From assembly GCA_964514235.1 (NCBI GenBank), contig CAZEPV010000001.1:124001-188000 (forward strand): DNA of 64,000 nt, read 5' to 3'. Positions 1-9,576 of the stretch are shown in pieces. The notes beneath the pieces are model-generated. The model was not told the DNA's origin and did not search any database. It saw only the letters and a list, made by a program, of their open reading frames with translations. The position numbers were made by a program, and so were the translations under genes. Source of the DNA: JAAYRQ01 sp035647235. GTDB taxonomy: Bacteria; Bacillota; Syntrophomonadia; Syntrophomonadales; Syntrophomonadaceae. Position 1 is the first letter of the stretch, and each line of letters opens with the position of its first letter.

Positions 1-665
1 AATGCTAATGAATGGGGGCTTTGATGGTGAAAACTAGGTGTAACTAAACATAGGGTTCCAGCTAAATTAAGGTTAGTGTCAAAAATAGGGGCTGAGGAAC
101 AAGATATGTGCTCATAAGTTTCCCCGTAATGTTCAGGCCCACAGATTTGGATGGCTGTTTTATCACTAATAGTTATAGTATGTGCGCAAGTACCTACAGT
201 GCTTTCGGTCCATATTGAACCAGGTACTAAATGAAAGCGGGCATTTTGTTTTTCTAACATTTCTTTATTGCCTTCTACGACGCGGAGCATAACACCTTGT
301 TCATCGGTTAGCAGAATAATGCATTCGGAATCGCACAGCAATGTTTCTAATTGGTGAATAAAGGGATCTGCAGATTTAATGAGTAGGTTTTTTGTTCTGA
401 TATGTTCCTTAAATACATGTTTGTTCATAATGGGCCCATAATTATAATCATAAAGATCTAGGCCACTATTATAGGATCTAATCCAAGACTCAACTACTTC
501 TGCCTTAACTAAATCGGCTTGGGATGGATTTATGCGTTGGGCAATAACATCTAGTTTTTGTTGGCGTATTTTTTCCATAAGTATAAAGTCTGCTTGATTA
601 GTAGTTTGGGCAATTATATTACGATGTTTGATTATGGGACTAAGTGCATGTTCAAGAGGTCTCAA
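1..665 (-). CDS. Sigma-54-dependent transcriptional activator, AcoR-like, N-terminal part
   Basis: This is the 5' part of a gene that runs off the left edge; about 221 codons are visible. The start is a TTG at 665-663 behind GGGAGTG (678-672). The opening pattern, with ESWIRS followed by GLD, is typical of AcoR-family activators. A GAF-type sensor domain follows, with residues such as TESTVGTCAH and ICGPEHY and a GTLCLVTP segment. The AAA+ and Fis-type HTH domains expected downstream lie outside the window, so the sigma-54 assignment rests on the N-terminal family pattern and on the sigma-54 promoter just upstream at 814-828. The gene is divergent from the PucR-type regulator at 875 and probably activates it. 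The ligand is unknown. Confidence 0.8.
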   Translation of the reverse strand, partial: MRPLEHALSPIIKHRNIIAQTTNQADFILMEKIRQQKLDVIAQRINPSQADLVKAEVVESWIRSYNSGLDLYDYNYGPIMNKHVFKEHIRTKNLLIKSADPFIHQLETLLCDSECIILLTDEQGVMLRVVEGNKEMLEKQNARFHLVPGSIWTESTVGTCAHTITISDKTAIQICGPEHYGETYEHISCSSAPIFDTNLNLAGTLCLVTPSFHHQSPHSLA

Positions 666-747
666 TCAAATCACTCCCATAAGAATTTTATTTATAAGCT
701 TACATCCCATAATAACACAAAAAATAATTAGCTTGGCAAAGGAATTG

Positions 748-760
748 TCCCGAATCGGGA
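748..760. promoter_or_regulatory. Palindromic upstream activator site
   Basis: TCCCGA and TCGGGA flank a single A, giving a perfect 13-bp palindrome. It lies about 55 bp upstream of the -24 element at 814, a common position for the binding site of a sigma-54 enhancer-binding protein. The divergent GAF-type activator at 1-665 is the natural candidate to bind it. That the activator binds here is inference. Confidence 0.55.
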
Positions 761-813
761 ACTGGCCTTGTATAAAATTGGGCTAAATGTTGATATTTCC
801 AATATTATATAGG

Positions 814-828
814 TGGCACAAGATTTGC
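814..828 (+). promoter_or_regulatory. Sigma-54 (-24/-12) promoter
   Basis: The sequence TGGCAC, five bases, TTGC matches the RpoN consensus at every invariant position, with GG at 815-816 and GC at 827-828 spaced 12 apart. Transcription would start near 840 and read into the PucR-type regulator at 875 and probably the reductase at 2245. The match, the nearby palindrome and the divergent activator gene support one another. Confidence 0.8.
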
Positions 829-874
829 AATATACTCTTGTAAAACTATTTAAGCCAAATGAGGTGGTAAGTTT

Positions 875-2110
875 ATGACCAGCTTTAGCACACCGAGAAA
901 GATGTATATGTTAATAGAAGGGGTTTTGGACAAAGGTTTACCTTATGTGGCCTCATATTTAGAAAACACTTTGGGTAAAAGTATTACCATTTCTAATGAT
1001 GATGCCCGTATCGAATATCCCTATGTGGCAGATAGCAGTTTATGGCTAGAGGAACGTTTCACCGATATTCCAATTGAAATACAAGAAAAAGAATACTCTC
1101 TAAATGAAGAAAAAAATATCCTATACTACCGTATTCCCTATAATAACAAGAATGCCTATGTGATTATAAAAGAGTGCAAGGCTCAAGATGCCTTTGCTTG
1201 TTTATTAGCACTTAGGGAAGCCAAGTTAGCCATCAAATGCTTTTTTACTAAGCTGAATATCAACCAGGAAAAATTCGAGGAGGCCCTAAGTCAATATATT
1301 TTTGGTCAAAACATGGCTAATATTCTCGATGTTCTAAAATTGAGCGAAGAGGAAATTAATCCTAAGGAATATTATTATACAGTCCTTTTAAATTCAGAAA
1401 GCCCTGTGGATGGATCTTATTGGAAAGCTATTAAGGCCCATTCCGAGGAATTTATGAAAAGCCAAGGGAATGAAATTATTGCAGTAGTAAATGGAGACTC
1501 TTTACTTATGCTTATACCTGCAAATAATCATCTTACTGACTCAAGAAACAGCCATGATAATATTATTAATTATAAAAAAGCTATTGAAAAAAGATTCCAA
1601 CTCAATACTACTGTAGGTATTGGACAATCATACTATTTATTTGATATTTTAGACAGCTATAATGAAGCCAGGATTGCTACTATTATTCCCAATTTATTAG
1701 GTAAAAACAACTTTATACAAAGGTTTTCAGATTTAGGTATATATTATTCCATTTTTTCTAATGATATTCAATTCATAGTTGATTTTTGCCTGCAAAATTT
1801 AGAACCTTTAATAGAAAACGATCATAAAAATGATGGTGAACTACTTTCCACATTAAGGGAATTACTCGATTCATGCGGCAATATAAAATCTACGGCTGAT
1901 AGTTTATTTATACACGTTAATACCCTTTATTATAGAATAAATAGAATTGAGCAAATATTGAATATAGATTTATCTAAGATGGATACTAGGGTGACCATGT
2001 ATACTGCCCTTAAAGTATGGGATACTTTGCAGGCTATGGGTTATATACACAGCAGTTATGGGGATGATGGACTTATGCATGATTTACAAGTAGTAAGGAT
2101 AAGTGGGTAA
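875..2110 (+). CDS. PucR/CdaR-family transcriptional regulator
   Basis: This 411-residue protein ends in a PucR-type helix-turn-helix (about residues 330-390) with the typical run of a CGNIKSTADSLFIHVNTL-type helix, then YRINRIEQIL. The middle part (about 165-290) resembles the GGDEF-like domain found between sensor and HTH in this family. The N-terminal region is not recognised. The ATG has GAGGTGG at 861-867. It follows a strong sigma-54 promoter and precedes an old-yellow-enzyme reductase by 134 bp, so it probably controls that gene or the same catabolic function. The inducer cannot be read from the sequence. Confidence 0.8.
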   Translation: MTSFSTPRKMYMLIEGVLDKGLPYVASYLENTLGKSITISNDDARIEYPYVADSSLWLEERFTDIPIEIQEKEYSLNEEKNILYYRIPYNNKNAYVIIKECKAQDAFACLLALREAKLAIKCFFTKLNINQEKFEEALSQYIFGQNMANILDVLKLSEEEINPKEYYYTVLLNSESPVDGSYWKAIKAHSEEFMKSQGNEIIAVVNGDSLLMLIPANNHLTDSRNSHDNIINYKKAIEKRFQLNTTVGIGQSYYLFDILDSYNEARIATIIPNLLGKNNFIQRFSDLGIYYSIFSNDIQFIVDFCLQNLEPLIENDHKNDGELLSTLRELLDSCGNIKSTADSLFIHVNTLYYRINRIEQILNIDLSKMDTRVTMYTALKVWDTLQAMGYIHSSYGDDGLMHDLQVVRISG

Positions 2111-2244
2111 AAACATATATTTTATTAACCGAGCTGGCTAGGTAATGAATATATAAAATTAGGGGAGGAAATACTTTTATATAAGCCTATATAAAATGAA
2201 ATGGGGAAATATCAAGGTTTATTATTTTTGAAGGAGTGAAAATT

Positions 2245-4182
2245 TTGGCGGTAAAATGTATTAATAAAAATCCCCTCTTAACCCCTCTGAGTATTGGCAG
2301 TATGAAAGTAAAAAATCGTCTAGCAGTAGCTGCCATGGTTACGGTCTATTGCGACACTGATGGCTTGGCTACAGAGCGTTATATTGACTATCATGAAGCC
2401 CGAGCTAAAGGAGGTTGGGGCTTAATCATTACGGAAGATTATGCTGTAACCCCTACGGGACGTGGCTTTTGGACTGCGGGACTATGGGATGATGAACAAA
2501 TTGATAGTCATGCTGAATTAACCAAAAGAGTAAAGAAATATGGTACTAAAATAGTAGCCCAAATCTACCATGCTGGTCGGCAGACTACATCCCAAATAAT
2601 CGGGGAGCGACCAGTTTCTGCATCACCTATTCCTTGTCCAGCCTTATGTAATGATCCCGTAGAACTAACTATAGCGGAAATAAAGAAAATCATCTCCCAG
2701 TTCGGTGATGCCGCCTTAAGGGCTAAAAAGGCTGGTTTCGATGGGGTGGAAATCCATGGAGCCCACGGTTATTTAGTAGCCCAATTTATGTCTAGTTATT
2801 CCAATAAACGTTATGATGAGTATGGTGGAAACCTGCAGAATAGGATTCGCTTTCCCTTAGAGATAATTGCTGATATTCGTGAAAAGTGCGGTAATGACTT
2901 TACTATTTTATTCAGGATTTCGGCTAATGAATTTGTAGGTGGGGGGCGTGATATTGAGGAAACAAAATTAGTGGCTAGGAAGTTGGAAGCAGCTGGGGTG
3001 GATGCCCTACACATTTCGGCTGGTGTATATGGTAGTGCTTGGTCAGTTGTACCCCCCTTAAATATTCCCCATGGTTGGATAGTCGATTATGCCGAAGAAG
3101 TCAAAAGTGTAGTTCAGATTCCTATCATTACAGTAGGCAGGATAATTGACCCCGAAATGGCAGATAATATCGTCGCCGCTGGCAAAGCTGACATGGTAGC
3201 CATGGGGCGTTCTTCCTTGGCTGACCCTGAATTGCCCAATAAATATATGCAAGGAAATACGGAAGATATTTGTTTGTGTATAGGTTGCCAACAAGGGTGT
3301 TTCCAAAGGGTATTTATGAATGAGCCTATTCGTTGTTTAGTCAACCCCGAGTTAGGTTTTGAATATTTACAGGAGCTAGAAAAAGCCAAAGGTGGACCTA
3401 AGAAGAAGGTAGTAGTTGTAGGTGGGGGGCCAGGTGGCATGTATGCCGCTTTGATAGCTAGTGATGTGGGGCATGATGTTACCTTGGTAGAGGAAAAGGA
3501 ATACCTTGGTGGGGAATTTGCCTTAGCTCCCATTCCACCCTACAAAGGGGATATGGCATTTTTATTGAATTGGCTAAGAAGTCAATTAGAGCAAAAAGGC
3601 GTAAAAGTAAAAGTTAATACTGAATTTAAGGTAAATATGTTGGACGAACTGAAAGCAGATGCAGTAATTTTGGCAACTGGTGCAGTGCCGGTTTATCCGA
3701 AAATTAAGGGAATTGATAGTCCTCATGTTGTCTTGGCGCAGGATGTTTTAAAAGGTAAGGTTGGAGTTGGCACAAGAGTATTAGTAGCAGGTGGTGGGCT
3801 AATTGGGGCGGAAACTGCTAGTTATTGTGCTATGCAGGGTTGTCAAGTTGCCATAGTGGAAAAAGAGGACGATATTGCTGTAGAAGAGGAAACTACTAGG
3901 CGTGGTTTTTTACTGGCTTTATTAGAGGAAAAGAAGGTAAGCATGATGACAAATACTGAAATCAAAGAAATAAGGCCAGATTATGTACTATTAGAAGGTG
4001 ATGGGAAGATATTTGACTATCCAGTTGACTCAATTGTGCTTGCTCTAGGTATGAAGCCAAACAACAAGCTAGAAAAGGAATTGGAGGGCAAAGTTAAAAC
4101 TATAGTTATAGGTGATGCCAAAGAAACTAGAAATGCCCTAGAAGCAACTAGGGACGGATATAAGGCTGGTTGCAGTGTCTAA
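2245..4182 (+). CDS. NADH:flavin oxidoreductase / 2-enoate or 2,4-dienoyl-CoA reductase family (OYE plus FAD/NAD domain)
   Basis: The protein of about 645 residues has the two-part layout of FadH and enoate reductases. An N-terminal FMN TIM barrel (about 10-335, with the EIHGAHGYL and RYGG-like YDEYGGN motifs) is followed by a 4Fe-4S site (CIGC, then QQGC, then a Cys 12 residues later, the family pattern C-x2-C-x3-C-x11-C). A C-terminal FAD/NAD(P) domain has VVVGGGPGGM and VAGGGLIGAE Rossmann motifs. It should move electrons from NAD(P)H through FAD, Fe-S and FMN to an activated C=C bond. TTG 2245 is preferred because AAGGAG (2231-2236) sits 8 bases upstream; a GTG at 2236 overlaps that site. 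The substrate (enoate or dienoyl-CoA) is not decided. Confidence 0.85.
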   Translation: MAVKCINKNPLLTPLSIGSMKVKNRLAVAAMVTVYCDTDGLATERYIDYHEARAKGGWGLIITEDYAVTPTGRGFWTAGLWDDEQIDSHAELTKRVKKYGTKIVAQIYHAGRQTTSQIIGERPVSASPIPCPALCNDPVELTIAEIKKIISQFGDAALRAKKAGFDGVEIHGAHGYLVAQFMSSYSNKRYDEYGGNLQNRIRFPLEIIADIREKCGNDFTILFRISANEFVGGGRDIEETKLVARKLEAAGVDALHISAGVYGSAWSVVPPLNIPHGWIVDYAEEVKSVVQIPIITVGRIIDPEMADNIVAAGKADMVAMGRSSLADPELPNKYMQGNTEDICLCIGCQQGCFQRVFMNEPIRCLVNPELGFEYLQELEKAKGGPKKKVVVVGGGPGGMYAALIASDVGHDVTLVEEKEYLGGEFALAPIPPYKGDMAFLLNWLRSQLEQKGVKVKVNTEFKVNMLDELKADAVILATGAVPVYPKIKGIDSPHVVLAQDVLKGKVGVGTRVLVAGGGLIGAETASYCAMQGCQVAIVEKEDDIAVEEETTRRGFLLALLEEKKVSMMTNTEIKEIRPDYVLLEGDGKIFDYPVDSIVLALGMKPNNKLEKELEGKVKTIVIGDAKETRNALEATRDGYKAGCSV

Positions 4183-4210
4183 AATAGACTAAGGGCATAT
4201 ACGAAAATAG

Positions 4211-4245
4211 GGCTACCCAGTCTTATATAGGCTAGGTAGCCTTTT
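4211..4245 (+). terminator. Rho-independent terminator
   Basis: GGCTACC (4211-4217) pairs with GGTAGCC (4235-4241) and is followed directly by TTTT. It ends the reductase transcript. Confidence 0.75.
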
Positions 4246-4340
4246 GTCTATAGTCAATGCTTTTATTCCAGGATTACAAGGGATACAGAAATATGTGTAG
4301 AATTATCTTTATGATACTAAGGGGGTATTTTGTTTGTCGG

Positions 4341-5063
4341 CTATAAAACACTTAGTGTGGTGCTTAACATATACAGCCCCGAAAGAATTAATAATAAATA
4401 CATAAGCTGACGGAAAAGCTGTTGGTTAAGCCTGGCAAACACCCGTTGTCCTAATACGATACCGATTATTAAAAGTGGTATGGCCCATAATGTCGCAGTC
4501 CAAACCTGATTTGTTATATCGTATTGCCAAAGTTGAAGTAGAAGGCCTAGGAAAGAAACATAAACAAAGTAAGCAATGGTGGTTCCATGTAAGGTTACTT
4601 TATCGGTTCTAGCTCCTAAGAAATATATCATCAGTGGCGGGCCGCCCATACCTATGCTTGTAGTTAACAAACCAGAAAATATCCCTGCAACTAACTCCGT
4701 GGAATTACTTTGTTTTACTTTTACTTGTTTTATCAGCAAGCTAACCGAACTAAGAATAATTACCCCTACAAAGATTTTCAGTGATTTTTCATTGAAAAAA
4801 GAAAATAATGCTAGTCCAGGTAAGAGTCCAATTAAACTGCCCTTAACTAACCTTAGAAGAATAGATTTATCAATTGCACCCCGTATCCTGTACAACATAA
4901 AAAGGCATATTAATAAAGTAAGAATAATATTTAACTGTACAGCATCATGCGGCCTAAATAAAATTAAAAAAAACGGGGTAGCCATAATAGCAAATCCAAA
5001 TCCAGTGGCAGATTGTAGAGTTGCAGCTACCAAAACTACTATAATAAATGCTGATATGTTCAT
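4341..5063 (-). CDS. TauE/SafE-family membrane permease
   Basis: This 240-residue, very hydrophobic protein has about eight predicted membrane segments in two halves. Each half begins with the small-residue motif of the TauE/SafE family: QSATGFGFAI near the N-terminus and TTSIGMGGPPLM in the middle. Members export sulfite, sulfoacetate or related organic anions, but the substrate here cannot be read. The ATG is preceded by AAAAGG on the minus strand. The gene stands alone, convergent with the reductase and divergent from the ABC exporter. A second, more distant family member lies at 46063-46833. Confidence 0.85.
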   Translation of the reverse strand: MNISAFIIVVLVAATLQSATGFGFAIMATPFFLILFRPHDAVQLNIILTLLICLFMLYRIRGAIDKSILLRLVKGSLIGLLPGLALFSFFNEKSLKIFVGVIILSSVSLLIKQVKVKQSNSTELVAGIFSGLLTTSIGMGGPPLMIYFLGARTDKVTLHGTTIAYFVYVSFLGLLLQLWQYDITNQVWTATLWAIPLLIIGIVLGQRVFARLNQQLFRQLMYLLLILSGLYMLSTTLSVL

Positions 5064-5161
5064 AATTAAACCTTTTCTATATATATTTTTAGGACTTTAA
5101 TTTGCCAATCAAGTATAGCACTTTTAAAAAAATGTCGTAACATTCTCGGAGGGTAATCTTT

Positions 5162-5869
5162 ATGGGAAAAACAATATTATCCTTGGTAGATATCACCAAG
5201 ACTTATATTATGGGCGAAGTTGAAGTTCGGGCTTTGCGGAAAACTAGCTTGGAAGTATATGAGGGTGAGTTTGTGGTTATTTTAGGGCCTAGTGGCTCGG
5301 GCAAAAGTACGCTCTTGAATATAATTGGGGGTATGGATACTCCAACAAGTGGGGAACTTTTTTTCAAGGATATTGATTTAAGTCAGGCTGATGATGCTTT
5401 GCTTACTAAATACCGCAGGGAAGAGGTGGGCTTTGTATTTCAATTCTATAATCTTATTTCAGATTTAACCGCCCTAGAAAATGTGGAACTAGCGGCAGAT
5501 TTAGTTAAAAAGTCTACACCACCTAGAGATGTATTAGCACAAGTTGGTTTAGCTGATAGACTAGATCATTTCCCAGCCCAATTGAGTGGCGGTGAACAGC
5601 AAAGGGTATCTGTAGCTAGGGCTATTGTGAAAAACCCCCGTTTTCTTTTATGTGATGAGCCTACGGGAGCCCTAGATTATGAAACTAGTATAATGATTTT
5701 AGCCTTATTAAAAAGGATTAACCGAGAAACAGGATGTACTGTTTTGTTAATAACCCACAATAATGCTATTGGCGATATGGCTGATCGGGTTATGCGTTTG
5801 CGTAGTGGTGAGATTGTCGAAGTGATAGAGAATAAAGACCCACTACCACCCGAAAGGATTGAGTGGTAG
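5162..5869 (+). CDS. ABC transporter ATP-binding protein, LolD/MacB type
   Basis: This 235-residue ATPase has Walker A (GPSGSGKST), a Q-loop, the LSGGEQQR signature and Walker B (LLCDEPTGALD). Length and motifs fit the MacB/LolD/FtsE group that works with FtsX-like permeases. GGAGGG at 5148-5153 precedes the ATG. Its stop codon touches the ATG of the permease at 5870, and an adaptor protein follows, so the three genes form one exporter operon. It should power export or mechanical work on an envelope substrate; that substrate is unknown. Confidence 0.92.
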   Translation: MGKTILSLVDITKTYIMGEVEVRALRKTSLEVYEGEFVVILGPSGSGKSTLLNIIGGMDTPTSGELFFKDIDLSQADDALLTKYRREEVGFVFQFYNLISDLTALENVELAADLVKKSTPPRDVLAQVGLADRLDHFPAQLSGGEQQRVSVARAIVKNPRFLLCDEPTGALDYETSIMILALLKRINRETGCTVLLITHNNAIGDMADRVMRLRSGEIVEVIENKDPLPPERIEW

Positions 5870-8248
5870 ATGGCAACTTTATTTAAAAAACTTTTAAGAA
5901 ATATTGGTCGGGGCAAGGGACAATTCATAGCTGTGGTGACTGTAGTAACTATGGGTATCCTAATATATGTTACCATGAGCAGCACTTATTATAATTTGAG
6001 AAATTCCCAAACTGACTTTTATGAAGCCACTAATTTTGCAGATTATTATTATATGGTGGTCAAAGCTCCAGAACAAGTAATTAATGACATAGCCAACCTA
6101 AACGGGGTAAAAAGGGTTACAGGTCGAATATATTTCGACCTTTCTATTTTAAAAGATGATAATAAGAGGGCTACCGCCAGGATTGTTTCCTATCCTTTAC
6201 CTATGGAGGATGAACTAAATAAGCTTTTGCTTAATGGGGGCCAAATGTTCGCTAGTGGTGCTAGGGGTTCTACTGTGGAAATTCTAACCGACCCAGGCTT
6301 TGTAGAAGCAAACGATATCAACTGGGGTGATAGGGTTACGGTTATTTATGAAGGTAGGCTTTTAGATTTCGCAGTAATAGGAACAGCCAACAGCCCAGAA
6401 TTTGTTTACCCGATTAAGGATATAGCAGATTTACTGCCTGACCCTACAAGTTTTGGGGTATTTATGCTACCCCATTATGAAGCCCAACAAGTTTTTAATT
6501 ATAAGGGACAGATTAATCAGGTTTTAGTAGAATTTTTTCCTGGGGCCAACCTGGATAAAATAAATGCAGAAATAAAGGAAATTTTAACTCCATATGGATT
6601 TCTGGCCTCATACCCCCGCGATGACCAATTGAGTCATGCCTTGTTGCAAATGGAGTTAGACTCAATTAAGAATTTAACTACTAGCCTGCCTATTATATTC
6701 TTATTTATTGCAGCCATGATCCAATTCATAATCTTAAGAAGGATGATAAGAAACCAAAAGGTGCAAGTAGGAGTACTTAAAGCACTAGGATTTTCTAATT
6801 GGCATATTATATTACATTATGCCCTTTACGCTTTATTAATAGGTTTTTGCGGCGCCCTTATTGGCATAGTTGCGGGCTGGTTTTTAGCTGGGTTTTTGAC
6901 TGATTTTTTCCTAGTCTATTTTAATTTACCTCTTAGTAGTCTAAGTAAGCTCAATACAAAGGTAATTTTATATAGTTTTTTACTCAGCATGGGTGTGGGT
7001 CTATTAGCAGGTTTAACTGCTGCCCGCAATATAAGCAAGATTTTGCCTGCAGAATCTATGCGCCCAAAAATGCCGGAGAAAACTAGCAGAAGCATAGTAG
7101 AAAGAATGCCCTTTATATGGCAGAGACTAGGCATTGGCTTTAAAATTAGCTTGAGGAATATTAGCCGCAACCGAGGACGATTTACCCTGAATGTTATTGG
7201 TATAATGTTTGCAGTAGCTTTGCTATTAGTTTCCTATTTCATGAATGATGCTATAGATTTTATGCAAAATTCTTATTATAAGGAGCAAAATTATGATTAT
7301 AAAATTACAGTAAATAAGCCTATTAAGGAGGGGGAACTAAACACGATAGCGAATATTGAGGGAGTAATTAAAGTCGAGGCCTTTTTGCATTTGCCTGTAC
7401 GTTTAACTTATCAAGGGCAAAATGAAGAGGATCTTATAGTTGCCTACAATCCCGACATGAGTTTAAAAAGGATTTCTGATGAAAAAGGGCAGACCTTATT
7501 TATTCCTCCCGAAGGTCTTATTATTAGTCAACAACTTGCAGAAAAATTAGGGGTTTCCACTGGGGATGAAATCGGTATAGAAACACTTTTACCCAATAGT
7601 CCGCCTAAGTACAGTTTGATTAAAATAACAGGTATAAGTCATCAAATGTTCGGCTCTTCGAATTATATGGATTTAGATGCTGCTAACCGCTTAATAGAAG
7701 AAAAGGCTTTAGTATCGGGGGCCATGGTCAAGGCTGAAGTGGGTAAGACTAGTTTAGTTGAGGATGAGCTAAATAAGATGCTTAACATTTCCTCTATTTC
7801 AAGTTTACAAAAGGAATTAGATAACTTTACTTCTAACATGGGGGCAGCCACAGTTTCCGTATCAATTATGGTTTTATTTGCGGTTATTTTAGGGTTTGCC
7901 ATAGTTTACAATGCTTCATTGATTGCATTTATAGAGCGGGAAAGGGAACTGGCTTCCCTAAGAGTGATAGGATTTAGTAACCGGGAATTAGCAGGGCTTT
8001 TAGGCAAGGAGAATCTCCTACAAGCTATTATCGGTATAGTTTTAGGCTTACCTCTAGGAAAGCTGCTGGCTAAAAGCTTTATTGCTTCTGTGGAAACCGA
8101 TTTATATAGTTTCCCCGTAATTATTTATCCTTTAACTTATATTATTGCAAGTCTTACTGCCATTGTTTTTATTGTGCTTGCTCACCGTTTGGCGATTAGG
8201 GGGGTCAAAAAGATTGTTCTAGTGGAAGCTTTGAAAAACCAGGATTAA
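5870..8248 (+). CDS. FtsX-like ABC permease (two FtsX domains)
   Basis: This 792-residue membrane protein has an N-terminal membrane segment (about 18-38) followed by an extracellular MacB-periplasmic-core-like domain. A first three-helix FtsX domain lies at about 265-400. A further membrane segment at about 435-455 precedes a second extracellular domain and a C-terminal FtsX domain (about 660-785). This full-length duplicated form is common for DevC/YknZ-like and lipoprotein-type exporters in Gram-positives. It starts immediately after the stop of the ATPase gene and lies 20 bp before the adaptor gene, so the three products probably assemble together. The substrate is unknown. Confidence 0.9.
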   Translation: MATLFKKLLRNIGRGKGQFIAVVTVVTMGILIYVTMSSTYYNLRNSQTDFYEATNFADYYYMVVKAPEQVINDIANLNGVKRVTGRIYFDLSILKDDNKRATARIVSYPLPMEDELNKLLLNGGQMFASGARGSTVEILTDPGFVEANDINWGDRVTVIYEGRLLDFAVIGTANSPEFVYPIKDIADLLPDPTSFGVFMLPHYEAQQVFNYKGQINQVLVEFFPGANLDKINAEIKEILTPYGFLASYPRDDQLSHALLQMELDSIKNLTTSLPIIFLFIAAMIQFIILRRMIRNQKVQVGVLKALGFSNWHIILHYALYALLIGFCGALIGIVAGWFLAGFLTDFFLVYFNLPLSSLSKLNTKVILYSFLLSMGVGLLAGLTAARNISKILPAESMRPKMPEKTSRSIVERMPFIWQRLGIGFKISLRNISRNRGRFTLNVIGIMFAVALLLVSYFMNDAIDFMQNSYYKEQNYDYKITVNKPIKEGELNTIANIEGVIKVEAFLHLPVRLTYQGQNEEDLIVAYNPDMSLKRISDEKGQTLFIPPEGLIISQQLAEKLGVSTGDEIGIETLLPNSPPKYSLIKITGISHQMFGSSNYMDLDAANRLIEEKALVSGAMVKAEVGKTSLVEDELNKMLNISSISSLQKELDNFTSNMGAATVSVSIMVLFAVILGFAIVYNASLIAFIERERELASLRVIGFSNRELAGLLGKENLLQAIIGIVLGLPLGKLLAKSFIASVETDLYSFPVIIYPLTYIIASLTAIVFIVLAHRLAIRGVKKIVLVEALKNQD

Positions 8249-8268
8249 AGTCTTTGGAGGGTGGAAAA

Positions 8269-9432
8269 GTGAGAATACAAAAACCTTTTATCTTAGGTCT
8301 AGGTGTAGCCATTTTGCTAATAGTAGCGGTACTATCGATAGTTAACTTCTCTGCTATAGAGGTTGACTTATACCAAGTTAAAAAGGGGAATATTCAACAA
8401 ACTGTCGATGAAACAGGTCTGGTCCAAGCTAGTCACTCCTTAAGTGTCTACACGACAGAAAATGGGCAGGTAGAAAAGGTATTTGTGCAGGTAGGAGATA
8501 GAGTAAATAAAGGGGATAGCTTGTTAACCCTAAGCAACCACGATTTGCATTTGTTGAAGAGTGGTTACCAGACTTCTTTAATCCAGGCTAATGGCAATTT
8601 AAATTTGGCTCAGGCTGAATTAAATTCCACCAAATTGAGCCTAAAGGAAGCTGCTAACTATTACAATCGCCTAGATAAGTTGTATAATTCGGGGGCAGTT
8701 AGCCAGCAAGAATGGGAGAAAGCCAAAGGGCAATATGATAATCTAAACATTTTATATGAAGGACAGTTAAGTAATATGGAAGAGGCCCTAGAACAAGTTC
8801 TGGTATCTGAAAAGGCCCTCAATGATATTGTGGCTAAGGAGAACAATTTAACTATCATAAGTCCAAATGACGGCACCATAGTAAAATTACCTTTAAAAGA
8901 AGGGCAGTATATAATGGCTGCTTCTGAAGTGGCTGAAGTGGCTAGTTTAGAGAGCCTGGAAATTAATGCTGATATATTAAGTGATGATATGGCAGATATT
9001 CACAGGGGTCAAGAAGTTATTATTAGTGCTGCAATTTTAAAGGATAAGACATTAAAGGGGGAAGTAATAAAGATATATCCTAAAGCGGAAGAAAGATTAT
9101 CGGCTTTAGGGGTAGTACAATATCGGGTCCCAGTAGTTATAGGATTAAATGAGAGCGACAAACTAAAACCCGGCTATGAGGTAAAGGTTTCTATTAAGAC
9201 CCTAGCTAGAAATGAAGTTATTATTATTCCCCGTGAAGCTATTATTTATGGAGAAAACGATTACAAGGAAGTAATGTTAGTTGATAGCAAGGGGCGTGTC
9301 ACCTATGTGGAGGTTGAAACGGGGTTAGGGGATAGAACTAATATAGAGGTAGTTTCTGGACTTAAAGTAGGGCAAAAAATAATCTTAGATGGTAGCTCTC
9401 TTTTAAAATCAGCTACTAAAGTAAGACAATAA
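8269..9432 (+). CDS. HlyD/MacA-family efflux adaptor (membrane fusion) protein
   Basis: The protein of about 387 residues has one N-terminal membrane anchor (about 8-27), a biotinyl-lipoyl-like segment (near VFVQVGDRVNKGD), a coiled-coil hairpin (about 90-190), the second lipoyl half (SPNDGTIVKLPLKEGQ) and a C-terminal beta-barrel. This is the MacA/YknX layout. GTG 8269 is chosen because GGAGG (8256-8260) lies 8 bases upstream; an upstream TTG at 8254 overlaps that ribosome site. It is the last gene of the exporter operon and should couple the permease to substrate outside the membrane. Confidence 0.88.
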   Translation: MRIQKPFILGLGVAILLIVAVLSIVNFSAIEVDLYQVKKGNIQQTVDETGLVQASHSLSVYTTENGQVEKVFVQVGDRVNKGDSLLTLSNHDLHLLKSGYQTSLIQANGNLNLAQAELNSTKLSLKEAANYYNRLDKLYNSGAVSQQEWEKAKGQYDNLNILYEGQLSNMEEALEQVLVSEKALNDIVAKENNLTIISPNDGTIVKLPLKEGQYIMAASEVAEVASLESLEINADILSDDMADIHRGQEVIISAAILKDKTLKGEVIKIYPKAEERLSALGVVQYRVPVVIGLNESDKLKPGYEVKVSIKTLARNEVIIIPREAIIYGENDYKEVMLVDSKGRVTYVEVETGLGDRTNIEVVSGLKVGQKIILDGSSLLKSATKVRQ

Positions 9433-9576
9433 TTAGGCCTATATCCTTTGACCATTTTTATAGAAGGGAGTAGACTAAAGACAAGAAAATCCAAATGGAA
9501 CTATTAGGGGGTGTGAGCTGGCATATATTTATGTGGGGGAAATTAGGGGAATACTTATAAATAGGAAGGTGAGCAA

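Noticed and set aside
2111..2244. Small gene between the PucR regulator and the reductase
   Set aside because: A GGGGAGG-like site is present but it is followed by ATA-TAA and no open frame.
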